A stretch of DNA of 64,000 nucleotides, from the NCBI GenBank assembly GCA_022575985.1, contig JAKSXM010000263.1, forward strand, positions 12,566,001-12,630,000, in the 5' to 3' direction. The position numbers were made by a program, and so were the translations under genes. Positions 35,130 to 45,932 of this stretch are shown here, piece after piece (the stretch's first letter is position 1; each line of letters begins with the position of its first letter). The DNA is from Anagrus nilaparvatae (taxonomy: Eukaryota; Arthropoda; Insecta; Hymenoptera; Mymaridae). The notes beneath the pieces were generated by a model. That model was not told the DNA's origin. It did no database searches and worked only from the letters and a program-made list of their open reading frames with translations.

Positions 35130-35504
35130 CTTTAATTTTTTAATTATAAAATAAATTTAAAGTTTAATTTTAATGAAAGAGAGAGTAAAAATAAAAATAT
35201 ATATACATACAATAACAGATTACTTGACACTTAGAGTTATTTGCCTTAAGTAAGTAAATATTATTTTTTTTTAATTACTTACTGTCCCTTTAGGCAGAAT
35301 TTTTTTTTTTTTTTAATTTTTAATTTTTTCATAATTTTTTTTTTTATTATTATTTTTGAAAGTTAATTAATTTTTTTTTACATAAAAAATTTAAATGATT
35401 TAAAAAAAAAAAAGGAATGATAATCTGAATATTTTTTAAAGATTTGAATTATTTAAATCACAAAAATTAAAGAAAGAAAACAGAAAAAAAAAGGTGACAT
35501 AACT

Positions 35505-35740
35505 TTGAGCAATAAGGCGGCATCCATGTTGTCGTCTGCTTGGTTGAAAAAAAAGAGATGGCGGAGCAACGACGACGAAAATTTCTCCTTATACTTGCTT
35601 GCTCCTCTGGTGTCGCATTTGCCGGTTATGTGGTCTGCTGCAAGAAGATGGCGGGACAACGATGACGAAATGGACTGTATGATGAAATCTTTCCTCCCCT
35701 TTTTCTTACGGCGGAAGTTGAAATTTGAAATTTATTGAGT
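35505..35740 (+). other. GC-richer block with an internal duplication
   Basis: 'gatggcggagcaacgacgac' and 'gatggcgggacaacgatgac' are two copies about 80 bp apart. Open frames on both strands are short and motif-free. It lies about 270 bp before the right direct repeat, and part of it may be retroelement leader or tail. Confidence 0.4.
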
Positions 35741-36009
35741 TCCCGTTCCGTCTTCTTGTTTGTGTAGGTTGATGAAAGAGAAAGAGAGATGAGAAAGGAT
35801 TTCCTCTTTTCTTTTATCTTCTTCATCAAACATAAAATTAAAACTAAAAAAATTAAACATTAAATTTATACTGATTAAGCATCATTTGATGATAATAGCT
35901 TTTGCCGCATGGCGTCTTCTTATTTTTCAAAGCCACTGATTCAATGAAAAATAACACATTTTCAATAAAAAATAAACACATTTTACCATGGGCGAAGGAC
36001 CAAGTATTA

Positions 36010-36230
36010 AAAACTTGAGTTATTATTTTAAATTATGATAAAAGATCGTGAAATAAATTAATGAAAAAGTTGACTTTTAATGTGCGTTTATCATAATGAG
36101 ATCAACCGCTCGGTATGACGGCTGTACGCACTCTGACCGGAGGTCGATTGCACGCGTACTTACTCTCTCTTTCTTACATATATATATAAAGGTTGGTTTA
36201 GAATATAATATTAAAAGGTTTGTTTTCACA
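36010..36230 (+). repeat. Direct repeat, right copy (candidate 3' LTR)
   Basis: It has the same orientation and about 95% identity to 23284-23508, differing by roughly ten substitutions and a 4-bp TA-repeat indel. The sequence immediately after it resumes the older repeat that is broken at 23281. Confidence 0.5.
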
Positions 36231-36450
36231 CCAATCTCTTTGATCTAGAGCGATCAAAATATAACAGCTTTAAAACTTCGTTTTTTACAATTTTCAATTT
36301 TCCCGCAAAGTCACGTGACTAATTAAAAATCTGAGCAAAAATTTGAATTCCTATGGAAATTTTACATGAGGATATATTTTTTTATGTTTTTAGGAGTTTT
36401 TGTTTAAAATCGGCGAGATTTAAAGGAATAATTGTAATATATTAAAAAAC
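36231..36450 (+). repeat. Right half of the split older repeat
   Basis: It contains 'ttttcccgcaaagtcacgtg' and 'gaggatatatttttttatg', which in the intact relative at 38.34-38.43 kb follow the motifs now found at 22.85-23.28 kb. Confidence 0.6.
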
Positions 36451-36533
36451 TATATACGTTAGGTGATTCAAAAAAAAATGTGCTCCAAAAATACTCTTCC
36501 TGAAAATGATAATTCTGAAAATGACGATTTTGA

Positions 36534-36664
36534 CCATTTTAGGACATTTTAGGGATCTACCATACCCAGGGTAGCCCTCAAGTGGCTTTTAACAACAAAA
36601 ATTTTTTTTCATTCCCAAGAATTCACTCAAGGGTAAATAATGAAAATTTTTACTGAAATATCAT
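36534..36664 (+). repeat. 131-bp dispersed repeat, near-identical to 45665-45795
   Basis: 'ccattttaggacattttagg' to 'tttactgaaatatcat' is repeated 9.1 kb away with a single mismatch. It includes the small hairpin 'ctaccatacccagggtag'. Confidence 0.9.
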
Positions 36665-37818
36665 ATTTACTGACCCCAGAAACCTGTTGAATGAGTATAA
36701 ATGCTATTTCATTTTTTTTTTTTAGTTTTTTCAGTTCGCCATATTATATTCCCGAAAAATTACTTTTAAAAATTACTATGTTTACTCAAATTTCATTAAT
36801 ACTGACGTTGTGAACCTTTTATTACAGTAAGAATATTATTTTCAGAGTCATCAAATTTTTACTGTCAGTCATCTTTAACTTCCAAAAACCTGTTTTACGG
36901 GTTAGAAATATAATTTTTTTACCAAATTTGTTTTTTTGACTCCTGAATCTTAAATCCTTTATTTTCTAAAATGTTTTTAAAATTGTTGCATATGCAATCC
37001 TTCGATAAGTTTGTGTTAGCATTAGTACGTGTGCTGTATTAGGGGAGTTCAAAAACGTCAACATATCGAATTCTTAGCTGAGTAAACAAAAAAAAGTTTT
37101 CATTTGTTGAAAAAATAAGGTGCCTAAATTTTTGTAAAGAAATATTAACATTTAAAGGTCGCACAAGATCTAAAATCACTTTTTTAACGTTATTATGAAA
37201 AAAATTGAAAATTTTCGTTATGAATGAAAAATTTCTTTTTTAAACGATCAAAATGATTACCAATTGGTAATTTTCTTTATAGTCGCCTTATATAATGTAT
37301 CTTGAACTATATTTTTACACCAATTTGAATATTTTAGTAATTTTGCATATAAAATTCGTTGTTATAAAAACGGTTAGTTTTATTAACAGTTAACTTTTTT
37401 TTAAGTTTTGAACCTTTTTTCATTTATTTTTATTAGCCAGATATTTTAACTTTTTTTACCATGCATGATGAGAAACTACTTTTTGTTCATCAAAAAATCT
37501 TAAGAAAAAATAGGATTCATTTTTTGAGCTTATTCAGCAACTCTAAATTTTACTATATTTTTCGTTTAATTTACGTAATTTTTAACGTATACGATCTCAC
37601 GGTTTTAAAAGATCCTAAAAAATTTATTGTTTTTTTATTATTTTTTTTCATTTGTAGTCTAGGAATCTTATACTATTAAACGAGCAAATCTTTAATGTTT
37701 CTTTGTAAATTTTTTTTCTAAAACGGCACTAACGATTTTTAACATTTTTTGAATACTTATTTTTTTGCATCATAGATATTGGATAGGCTAGGTAAAAAGT
37801 AAAAAATACACACATTAT
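36665..37818. other. AT-rich spacer, no gene seen
   Basis: A 72-codon Phe/Leu-rich frame at 37461-37679 is compatible with AT-rich noise and has no motif. Confidence 0.5.
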
Positions 37819-39117
37819 ATATGGGTTGATATTCCTCAAGCGTATGAGAAACTAATTCTTGGGTCTTCAAATCGGTTCCAATGTATTTCCCACGCAAAGT
37901 ACTATTGAAAACAAGTTACCTCCTGAATTTTTAGCCTCCTAGGTCTTCTCCTTCATTTTTTACAGCCGTATTAGTTTTTTTGTGATTTTTACTTTTTTAA
38001 ATTTTAAGAGCGCAAAAATTACTAAAAACTCTCTCAGACTCTTATTTTATTGCAAAAAAAATTTTCCTTTTAGGCCCGGATAGGAAATTTCCTTGGCTAT
38101 CTGATTCCGTGTTTCAAATTTTTTTTCCGAGTTGCGTATGGGCGAAAAATTGAATAAATACGTTCCAACTTCTAGCATTAATATCTCCCCAGCAGACAAA
38201 TCAATTTTACTTTTGAAATGCCCAAAATTTTTGTCTTTATGTATATTTCTTATAGAAAAGTTTTTGTTTTGTTTTTTGGCTTCCTTAAAAAACTAGAGCA
38301 AAAAATCTGATTTTAAGATTTTCATTTCTTAAAAATTTAAAATTTCCCGCCAAGTCTAGTGACCAAACAAAAAACTAACCAAAAATTTGGATTCCGCGGA
38401 AAATTTTACCTAAGGATATATATTTTTATGTTTTTACAAGCTTATATGTTGAAACAGCGAAATTTGAAAGAATTTCTTGATTAATGTCGATTAATTTAGC
38501 GCAAGTAAATAAAAAAAAAAAAAAAAGAGGCTTAAATCCAGAATGGTGTGTCTTGCTTAATGACCTTCACTGATTGACCCAAAATTTAACAGATATATAT
38601 TAATATATGAAATATAACTTAGCCCTGTAGGTGCAAAAGTGCCCACATTGCGCCCATTTAAATTTTTTTGGAAATTTTCAAATTTATTCATAATTTTTTT
38701 AGCAATCAGTTTATAAAACCGAAAATATGCACACACAAAATATTTTCAATAGATGGGAAAACACCCTTATGGGAAATTTCCCGGTGAATTCGATTTTTTG
38801 GTTGGTATTAGCCTAAAATCCTTCAAGACGCTTGAAAATTAAGATTTGACATCTGATTTTGATTTTTTAGAAATTCAAATTACCGTTCCAGTGGTCAAAA
38901 TCTTAACTTTCTGGCATCTAATACCAACCAAAAAATCAAATTCACCGGGAAGTTTTCCATAGGGGTATCTATTGAAATATTTTTTTTTGCATCTTTTTGG
39001 TTTTATAAATTGCTAAAAAAATTATGAGTAAATTTGAAAACTTCCAAAAAAATTCCAATGGGCCAAATTCAAATTAATATATATCATTTTGCAAGACGAC
39101 ACCATTCTGGATTTAAG

Positions 39118-39154
<37 letters not shown>

Positions 39155-40356
39155 GTGTTAAATTAATCGACATTAATCGAGAAATTCTTTCAAATTCCGC
39201 TGTCTCAACGTATAAGCTTGTAAAAACATAAAAAAATATATCATTAGGTAAAATTTCGCGCGGAATCCAAATTTTTGGTCAGTTTATTGTTTGGTCACGT
39301 GACTTGGCAGAAAATTTTAAATTTTTAAGAAATGAAAATCTTAAAATCAGATTTTTTGCTCTAGTTTTTTAAGGAAGCCAAAATACAAAACAAAAATTTT
39401 ACCATAAGAAGTATACATAAATACAAAAATTTTGGACTTTTCAAAAGTAAAATTGGTTTGTCTGCTGGGGAGATATTAATGTTAGAAATTGGAACGTATT
39501 TACTTAATTTCTCGCGCATGCGCAACTCGAAAAAAAATTTGAACCACAGAATCGGATAGTCAGGGAATTTCCTATTGTAATGCGGTTTATATTCCCGCCT
39601 TATTAGCATTTAATATGTAAAAATAGTTTGTTAAAATACACTCATTTATATAGAAATATATATAGTGATGTGTATAATTAGTACGCATGCCTAATCTCGG
39701 GCCTCTAAAAAAGGAGAAGAGAAGAAGTTTGGGACCACTGACTTATGTCATGTTCGATCTTCTTCTCCCGGATCTCAATTAGAGTAGATCTCGGAGAGTC
39801 GCATAGGCTATAGTTTTAATAATAGTTAATATTAAGCAGTTATTATATTTATAATATATTATATTATTAGTGTAAAATAAAAATAGTGAACTTTAAGTTA
39901 AGAATAGTGAACTTTAAAATAAATAGTAAACTTTAAGTGTGTAGTTTAAAATAGTTAATTTTGTACGTTTATGTAAATAAATTATTCTTAAGTTTAAATT
40001 AAAGGTAAAATTTGTATTTATATTATTTTCTATTATTACCTAAACTCAAGGTCCCAGTTATAAAATATACCCATATGCCAATTCCTTTATACTATCCAGG
40101 CTTAAGAGGAAAATTTTTTTTGCAATAAAATAAGAGTCTGCGAGAGTTTTTAGTAATTTTTGCGCTTTTAAAATTTAAAAAAATAAAAATCAAAAAAAAA
40201 CTAATATGGCTGAAAAAATCAAGGAGAAGACCTAGGAAGCTAAAAATTTAGGAGGTAACTTTTTTTCGATAGTGCTTTGAGGGGTAAATATTTTGGAACC
40301 GATTTGAAGACCCAAGAATTAGGTTCTCATACACTTGAGGAATATCAACCCATATA
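37819..40356. repeat. 2.5-kb palindrome (foldback-type repeat)
   Basis: The left arm runs from 'atatgggttgatattcctca' (37819) to about 38840. The right arm is its reverse complement, ending 'ttgaggaatatcaacccata' at 40356. Matching pairs include 'ggcttaaatccagaatggtg' (38528) with 'caccattctggatttaagcc' (39101), and 'ggttggtattag' (38800) with 'ctaataccaacc' (38918). The centre is near 38855. The arms differ by small changes, and the right arm is lengthened by a 516-bp insertion. Confidence 0.88.
39576..40091. mobile_element. 516-bp insertion in the right palindrome arm, possible solo LTR
   Basis: The left arm reads continuously where the right arm is broken by this block. CTAT flanks both sides (39572-39575, 40092-40095). 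The block starts TGTAATGCGG, is less AT-rich at the start, and holds repeated 'gtgaactttaa' motifs and AATAAA. It ends ...TTTATA rather than CA. Solo LTR is the best guess. Confidence 0.55.
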
Positions 40357-40750
40357 CTAGACTAAATGGATATGTATTTCAGGTATAAGTCATCTGTTTA
40401 TTTTTATTGTGCCTACTTGAAAGAAAGCTATTAAATTTTTTTTATTTATTTTTTTCTTAGAATTATTTTTTTTTTAATGATTATTTTATGATGTCCATAC
40501 GTAAATTATTAAAAAAAAAATAAGTTTTTTAGCGAATGAGTAAATAATACATTTTATTTTAATATTGTACACAGCCCCAATATTTCGAATATTTTTTTCT
40601 TCAATGCGATTTATGGATTTAAGATTCTATAATTTTCTGCATTTTTAAAAAGTAAGAACTTGATAGTGAATGAAATTATAAAATTTTGAAAGGAATTTTC
40701 ATAATTTGGAGATATTTTTTGTTTATATTTTTTTTAATGATCATGTAATA

Positions 40751-41139
40751 CACTGTAAAAAGTAACTTTCTTAGATTTACAAAAAATATAGAATTTTTTC
40801 GAAAAATTAGTACATTTTCAAAAACTTTTGTAAATATTCGATAAAACTCGTAAATTTACTAAATTTAGTATATTCTTGAAAAATTCGAGAATTCTCGATT
40901 TTACTTTGGGAATTTACGAAAAAAGTTGTAATTTCACAACTATTTTTCGTAAATTTACAACTATTTTTTAAAAATTTTCGAAAAAAAATTGTAAATTATT
41001 AATTTATCTTGCGAATTCACAAAAAAAAAATTGAGAATACTCGAATTTTTTGTTAATATACTAAATTTAGTAAATTTACAATTTTTTTCGAAAATGTTCT
41101 AATTTTTTTGTTAATATAAAAAAGTTACTTTTTACAGTG
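40751..41139. mobile_element. 389-bp MITE, Tc1/mariner type
   Basis: Termini CACTGTAAAAAGTAAC and GTTACTTTTTACAGTG are perfect inverted repeats flanked by TA on both sides. The interior is a long imperfect palindrome of A/T with 'ctaaatttagta' motifs. It has no coding capacity. Confidence 0.88.
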
Positions 41140-41401
41140 TACGTTAGGGCATCATTATAAATATTATTATCCTTTTTATTAGTTCATTGATCTTAACATT
41201 ATAAAAAAAAAGAATTTTACGGAATAGTTATTTATGAAACAAGTGAAAGTTATAATATGTCAAATTCGAAGGTTTACGGATCCCGAAGTGCGTAGCACCG
41301 AGGGAATACGATCGCACTTAGTAAAAAATACATTTATATCTCAATTTTCATACATAATTTTATTTACAAAGTGCATTAAAGTTGTCTGGCTACCTGATCT
41401 G

Positions 41402-42208
41402 ATTTACTCCAGCCGAAATACGGGGGGGGGGGGGGGGGGGGTTGTCGAATACGAGATTTGCTCTACTATAGGTTTTTTGGGTCGCTGAACACGAAAATCA
41501 GGGTCATTTCGTAAAGAAATGGGGGCTTGACCCTTAAATTTGCAAAAACTACCCCCAAAAAGGGATTCTTTTTTACATATTCGCACTTTGAGCGCTAAAA
41601 TTTGTATCATAGGGATTTTTTGGGTCACTGATCAAGAATTTCGACTTCTTTTTCATTAATAATCATTATTTCACCATTAAAATAGCTAAAAATATAAAAG
41701 GGGTGATTTCGCTATTTTCGCACTTTTAGCATCCAGGATATGCCCATATAGGTTTTTTGGGTCGCTAATCAAGAATTTTGACTTATTTTTCATAAATAAT
41801 CAATATTTCACTACAAAAAAGGAGTCAAAATTCTTTTAAAGCAACTCAAAAAACTCGTATGGGCATATCTTGAACGCTTAAAGTGCGAAAATAATGCAAA
41901 CATCCTTTTTAGGGGTAGTTTTAGTTATTTTAAGAGTGAAATATTAATTATTATTTATGAAAAAAGAGGTCGAAATTCTTGATCAGTGACCCAAAAAATC
42001 CGTATGGTATAAATCTGAGCGTTCAAAGTGCGTATATGTAAAAAAGAACCTGTTTTTGGGGATAGTTTTTACAAATTTAAGGGTGAAGCCCCCATTTCTT
42101 TACAATATTACCCCGATTTTTGTATTCAGCGACCCAAAAAACCTAAGTAGAGCAAATCTCGTGTTCGCCAGTGAAAATACAACCAAACCCGTATTTTGAC
42201 TGGAGTAA
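41402..42208. repeat. 0.8-kb palindrome with a G20 tract
   Basis: 'tttactccagccgaaatacg' on the left pairs with 'cccgtattttgactggagta' on the right. Inner pairs include 'gagatttgctctactatagg'/'cctaagtagagcaaatctc' and 'gtcactgatcaagaatttcg'/'cgaaattcttgatcagtgac'. The centre is near 41805. The left arm alone holds an uninterrupted G20 (41422-41441). Confidence 0.88.
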
Positions 42209-42547
42209 TTAGACTTTTTTTTATTTATTACAATGATAGTTTAAATTGATATAATTATAATGGATGTATTTAAATGAAATGAGAGCAAAACTTATAGTCG
42301 GGTCTTCTGCTGCAAAGTATTTATTCTTAAAAGTACTACCAAAAATAGGGCACCAGCCCAATTTTTAACCTCCCGGACCGAAATCTTCATTTCTGGCAGA
42401 CATTTTTGTATTTTGGCCTCTCATAAAATAAGTTAGAAAAACGAGAGATAATTTTCTTATTTTTTCTGTATGCAACTGACATTAGCATTAAAAATTTTAA
42501 CATGGAACATGTTCATTGGATGGGGTATTTGAAAAAGTCCGGCTCAG

Positions 42548-42730
42548 CAGGGGAGGGAGGGGGGGTGAAAAAGTGACGCTTTTAGGGGGGGGGTCAAAAA
42601 TTGACGCTTTTAGGGGGGGTCAAAAATTGACGTTTTTAGGGGGTGGGGGTGAAAAATTGACGCTTTTAGGGGGGGTCAAAAATTGACGTTTTTAGGGGGG
42701 GGGGGCGAAAAAGTGACGTTTTTAGGGGAG
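42548..42730 (+). repeat. G-rich tandem array, about 30-bp unit
   Basis: Units of 'gacgcttttaggggggg' + 'tcaaaaatt' occur six to seven times, with G runs of 6-9. They are followed by 'gacttagaatattttcgatt' and 'tagggac', the same sequence that follows the array at 31361. Confidence 0.85.
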
Positions 42731-42771
42731 GGGTGAAATGGACTTAGAATATTTTCGATTTAGGGACGTTT

Positions 42772-43080
42772 GGTACAGAAGTACCTAGGAACCTATGGTG
42801 CAGAAGTACCTAGGGACCTTTGGTGCAGAAGTACCTAGGGACTATGGTGCAGAAGTCCCTAAAGACCTTAGGTGCAGAAGTACCTAGGAACCTTTGGTGC
42901 AGAAGTCCCTAAAGACCTTTGGTGCAAAAGTACCTAGGAAGCATTGGTGCAGAAGTACCTAGGGACCTATGGTGCAGAAGTCCCTAAAGACCTTTGGTGC
43001 AGAAGTACCTAGGGAGCATTGGTGCAGAAGTCGCTAAAGACCTTTGGTGCAGAAGTAGCTAGGGACCATTGGTGCAGAAT
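42772..43080 (+). repeat. 25-bp minisatellite, about 12 copies
   Basis: The unit is 'ggtgcagaagtacctaggga' + 'ccttt'. Two variants, one with 'tacctaggga' and one with 'tccctaaaga', tend to alternate, giving a partial 50-bp higher order. Confidence 0.93.
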
Positions 43081-43227
43081 TTTTAAGAATTTATTGTAAA
43101 AATTAATTCAAAATAAATTCATATTATTTAAAAAACTATAATAATTTGAAAATTTAATTAATTTGGTTCATTTTGATGTCTAAGCAGCATGATTTCTATA
43201 ATAAAAATACTTTATTATCAATGTTAT

Positions 43228-43290
43228 AAATGAACATGTTCCATGCTCGTTGGTTGTGTAGTTACACAAACTGGTTATAAATTTTTTTCC
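43228..43290 (+). repeat. Segment shared with 31757-31825
   Basis: 'catgttccatg', 'ttggttgtgt' and 'acacaaac(c/t)ggttataa' occur in the same order after a G-rich array at both loci, which points to one element family. Confidence 0.7.
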
Positions 43291-43331
43291 TCTTATTTTT
43301 TCTCTTCTGCTAAAACTGCATCATACAATTT

Positions 43332-44072
43332 TCTTCGCTTAAGGCGCGATTCTGATTTTTTATTTAAAAAAAACGCACTTTTAATTTTTGAATAACTTTT
43401 TTATTTTAATAGATATTTTCAAATTTTTTTTTTTAAATGAAAATACAAGTCTTAAATTATATGTTTTTTGTATTGCTATAATTTTTTAATTTTCCGTCTT
43501 GTAAATATGGCCCGGCAATTTGAAGGCTTGTATTTTGCGGTCACCAGGATATCTCCACTCCAGGTACCCTGAATCAAAAAATTCCAACGAGGTTATTTTT
43601 AGAACCGTTATACCAAGTCCGGAAACCAACAAAATTTTGAAATTTAAAAAAAAAAAAAATTGGCCCGTAAAAGAAAAAAAAAATCAATTTTCGCGCACGG
43701 AATTGGACCTTGTATGTTAAAAAAAAAGTACAAAAAAGGCAATTTCATATATTTTTTTTGGTTTCCGGACCAGGTATTTAGTTTATAAACAAAATTTTAA
43801 AAAAATCTAGTCAATCCAACCAGTATTTTTACAGTAATCTTGGTGACCGATTAAAAAAAATGGTTTCGAGAAAAACGTGTTTAAAGTTTTTTTTTTCCAT
43901 TCACAAACCTGGTTTTCTGCTTACAACAACCTTAATATCTTTTTAACGGTAACGAATTTTTGTACAAAATTTTTTTTCCATATTCTTGAAACATTTTTAC
44001 ACCCAAAAAAAAAATAAAAAAAAAAAAAAATAATTTTTAAAAATTTTTCAGAATCGCGCCTTAACTAAGCGA
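43332..44072. repeat. 0.74-kb imperfect palindrome
   Basis: 'ttcgcttaaggcgcgattct' (43335) pairs with 'agaatcgcgccttaactaag' (44050). 'gcggtcaccagga' pairs with 'tcttggtgaccg', and 'ccaagtccggaaacca' with 'tggtttccggacc'. The centre lies near 43690. Like the other palindromes nearby it looks like a foldback-type transposable repeat. Confidence 0.75.
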
Positions 44073-44267
44073 AATTCCTTACGTATACCTCATTTTCATA
44101 TGTGAGTATTAACTATAAGACTCCTACCATTCGATTCCTCAGGATTTTCTCTAGCAAATAGCATAAACTCTTATTCCTGGGGAGAACGACCTTAAGAAGT
44201 GATTATATGGAAACAAAATACTAAATATTCTGTATTAATACTTTATTATTAATTTTTCGATTTTTAG

Positions 44268-44470
44268 GTTCGAGTTGAAGGTGTCATGAAACAAATCGAT
44301 AGAAAAAGTTATGAAGATTTATATGAAAAAGATTTACTGTATTCGAAAATAAGAGCTTATATTTGCGAGCAGGATAAAGAAGTAACATGGAATGAATTAA
44401 AAGCAAATCATGACAAGTTACTTAATGAAGTCAAAACTCAAAATAAAAATTTGCCAATGCCAGAACATTT
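44268..44470 (+). CDS. Isolated exon similar to pyridoxamine 5'-phosphate oxidase (partial)
   Basis: Between an acceptor (TTTTTAG, 44267) and a donor (GTGAGT, 44471), 67 codons read 'VRVEGVMKQIDRKSYEDLYE', then 'SKIRAYICEQDKEVTW', 'ELKANHDKLLNEV', 'LPMPEHL'. This is the middle of PNPO, the flavoenzyme making pyridoxal 5'-phosphate (RVEG motif, then the YF/P-sQI-x and K-x-H-x-L-L region). It is fully open. I find no flanking PNPO exons within reach: the next 1.4 kb are hairpins and satellite, and upstream is a palindrome. It may therefore be a stranded duplicated exon, or part of a gene with very large introns. Confidence is good for identity and low for function. Confidence 0.6.
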
Positions 44471-44624
44471 GTGAGTAGAAAAAATTTAGATTAATAATAC
44501 AATTTAAAACCTATAAAAAAAAAATTTTATTTCCTTTAATTTTATTATACATTTTATTATACATATTGTAACTTTTAAATGTTATTTAAATTAATTCTGA
44601 ATAACTCTAACAAAAAAACCACGT

Positions 44625-44700
44625 AGTTATACTCCCTGGCTCAGGGAGTTTATAACTCCCTAAATCAGGGAGTTAACTCCCTGAAATTTCTGTTATCTCC
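44625..44700. repeat. Cluster of small hairpins
   Basis: 'actccctggctcagggagt' and 'aactccctaaatcagggagtt' are two successive stem-loops sharing one stem sequence, with a third half copy 'aactccctg'. Confidence 0.75.
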
Positions 44701-44764
44701 TGGAACACCTTCGGGATGAAAATGAACCATGTGAGGGAAAGCTGATATCCTGGAGGCCTAATTT

Positions 44765-45440
44765 TTAATTTTTCAACAATTTTCCGATTTTCCAATATGG
44801 TGGACCAAAAAACATGAAAATAGAAACTTTCAACATTACCTGGAGGTTTTGGAGGTCAAGAAAAACTCTTTTATTAATGAAATTTTTCATTTTTTTGCCC
44901 CAGCATATTTTCCAATTTTCCAAGATACCGAAACAAAAAACATGAAAAAAGGAACTTTCTACATTAGCTAGGGGTTTTCGAGGTCCAGAAAGACGTTTTC
45001 ATTCACAAAAATTTTAATTTATTTATATTATTTGATTTAATAACAATATTTGTACTTACTTATTTAGTAAATTAATTTACCAATTCAAGAAAGTTCCTTT
45101 TTTCATGTTCTTTGTTCCGCCATATTAGAAAATCGGAAAATATGGTTGGGTAAAAATATTTTCAAAATTCAAAACGTTTTTCTTAACCTCGGGAATCCCC
45201 GGGAAATATAGATATTTCTACTTTTCATGTTTTTTGTTACGCCATCTTAGAAAATCGGAAAATAGGCTGGGCGAAAAAATTAAAATTTTTGTCAATTAAA
45301 ATGTTTTTTTCAACCTCGAAAACCCCCAGGTAATGCTAATAGCTTATTCTGAAATGTTTTTTCGTCCGCCATCTTGGAAAACCGGAAAATATGCTGGGGC
45401 TAAAAAATTAAAATTTTTGTCAATGAAAACGTTTTGATTT
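44765..45440. repeat. Satellite relatives of the 15.5-17 kb array, in inverted arms
   Basis: Plus-orientation units ('ttttccgattttccaatatg' at 44788 and ~44910) are followed by minus-orientation units ('cgccatattagaaaatcgga' at 45118, then ~45242 and ~45367). The whole forms a loose inverted repeat around 45050. Confidence 0.8.
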
Positions 45441-45664
45441 GATTTGAGTAGAAAAAAAGTCTTGAATTTAACACCAACAAGATAAAGTCATTTGAAGGAT
45501 AAGGGGCATCCGTATAATGTTAAAAAAAAAACAATTGCTAAAAAGGGCTTTTACATCCGCAAATCATTAAAATAAAGAAATAAATAGAAAATTAAAGTAG
45601 TGCAGGATGTGACAGCATGAGGAGCTGTTTGTGTCCTCTGTCAAAACATACACTTGAGATTTTT

Positions 45665-45795
45665 CCATTTTAGGACATTTTAGGGATCTACCATACCCAG
45701 GGTAGCCCTCAAGTGGCTTTTAACAACAAAAATTTTTTTTCATTCCCAAGAATTCACTCAAGGGTAAATAATGACAATTTTTACTGAAATATCAT
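45665..45795 (+). repeat. 131-bp dispersed repeat, second copy
   Basis: It differs from 36534-36664 by one base. Flanks at both loci are unrelated, so the match ends mark the ends of a young duplication or mobile unit. Confidence 0.9.
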
Positions 45796-45932
45796 TAAAA
45801 CCAAATTATCATTTGAAATCTTCCTGAAATCAAATACTAAAAAAAAAAAAATTTTAATCAAGATGTAATTTTTTTAACAAAAAAAAATAGAAAAATAATG
45901 ATATAGAAAGTGACAAATGATAAAAAAAAAAA

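Noticed and set aside
42772..43080. Regular 25-bp repeats resembling a CRISPR array
   Set aside because: Units are contiguous with no unique spacers, the setting is eukaryotic, and no cas genes exist. It is a minisatellite.
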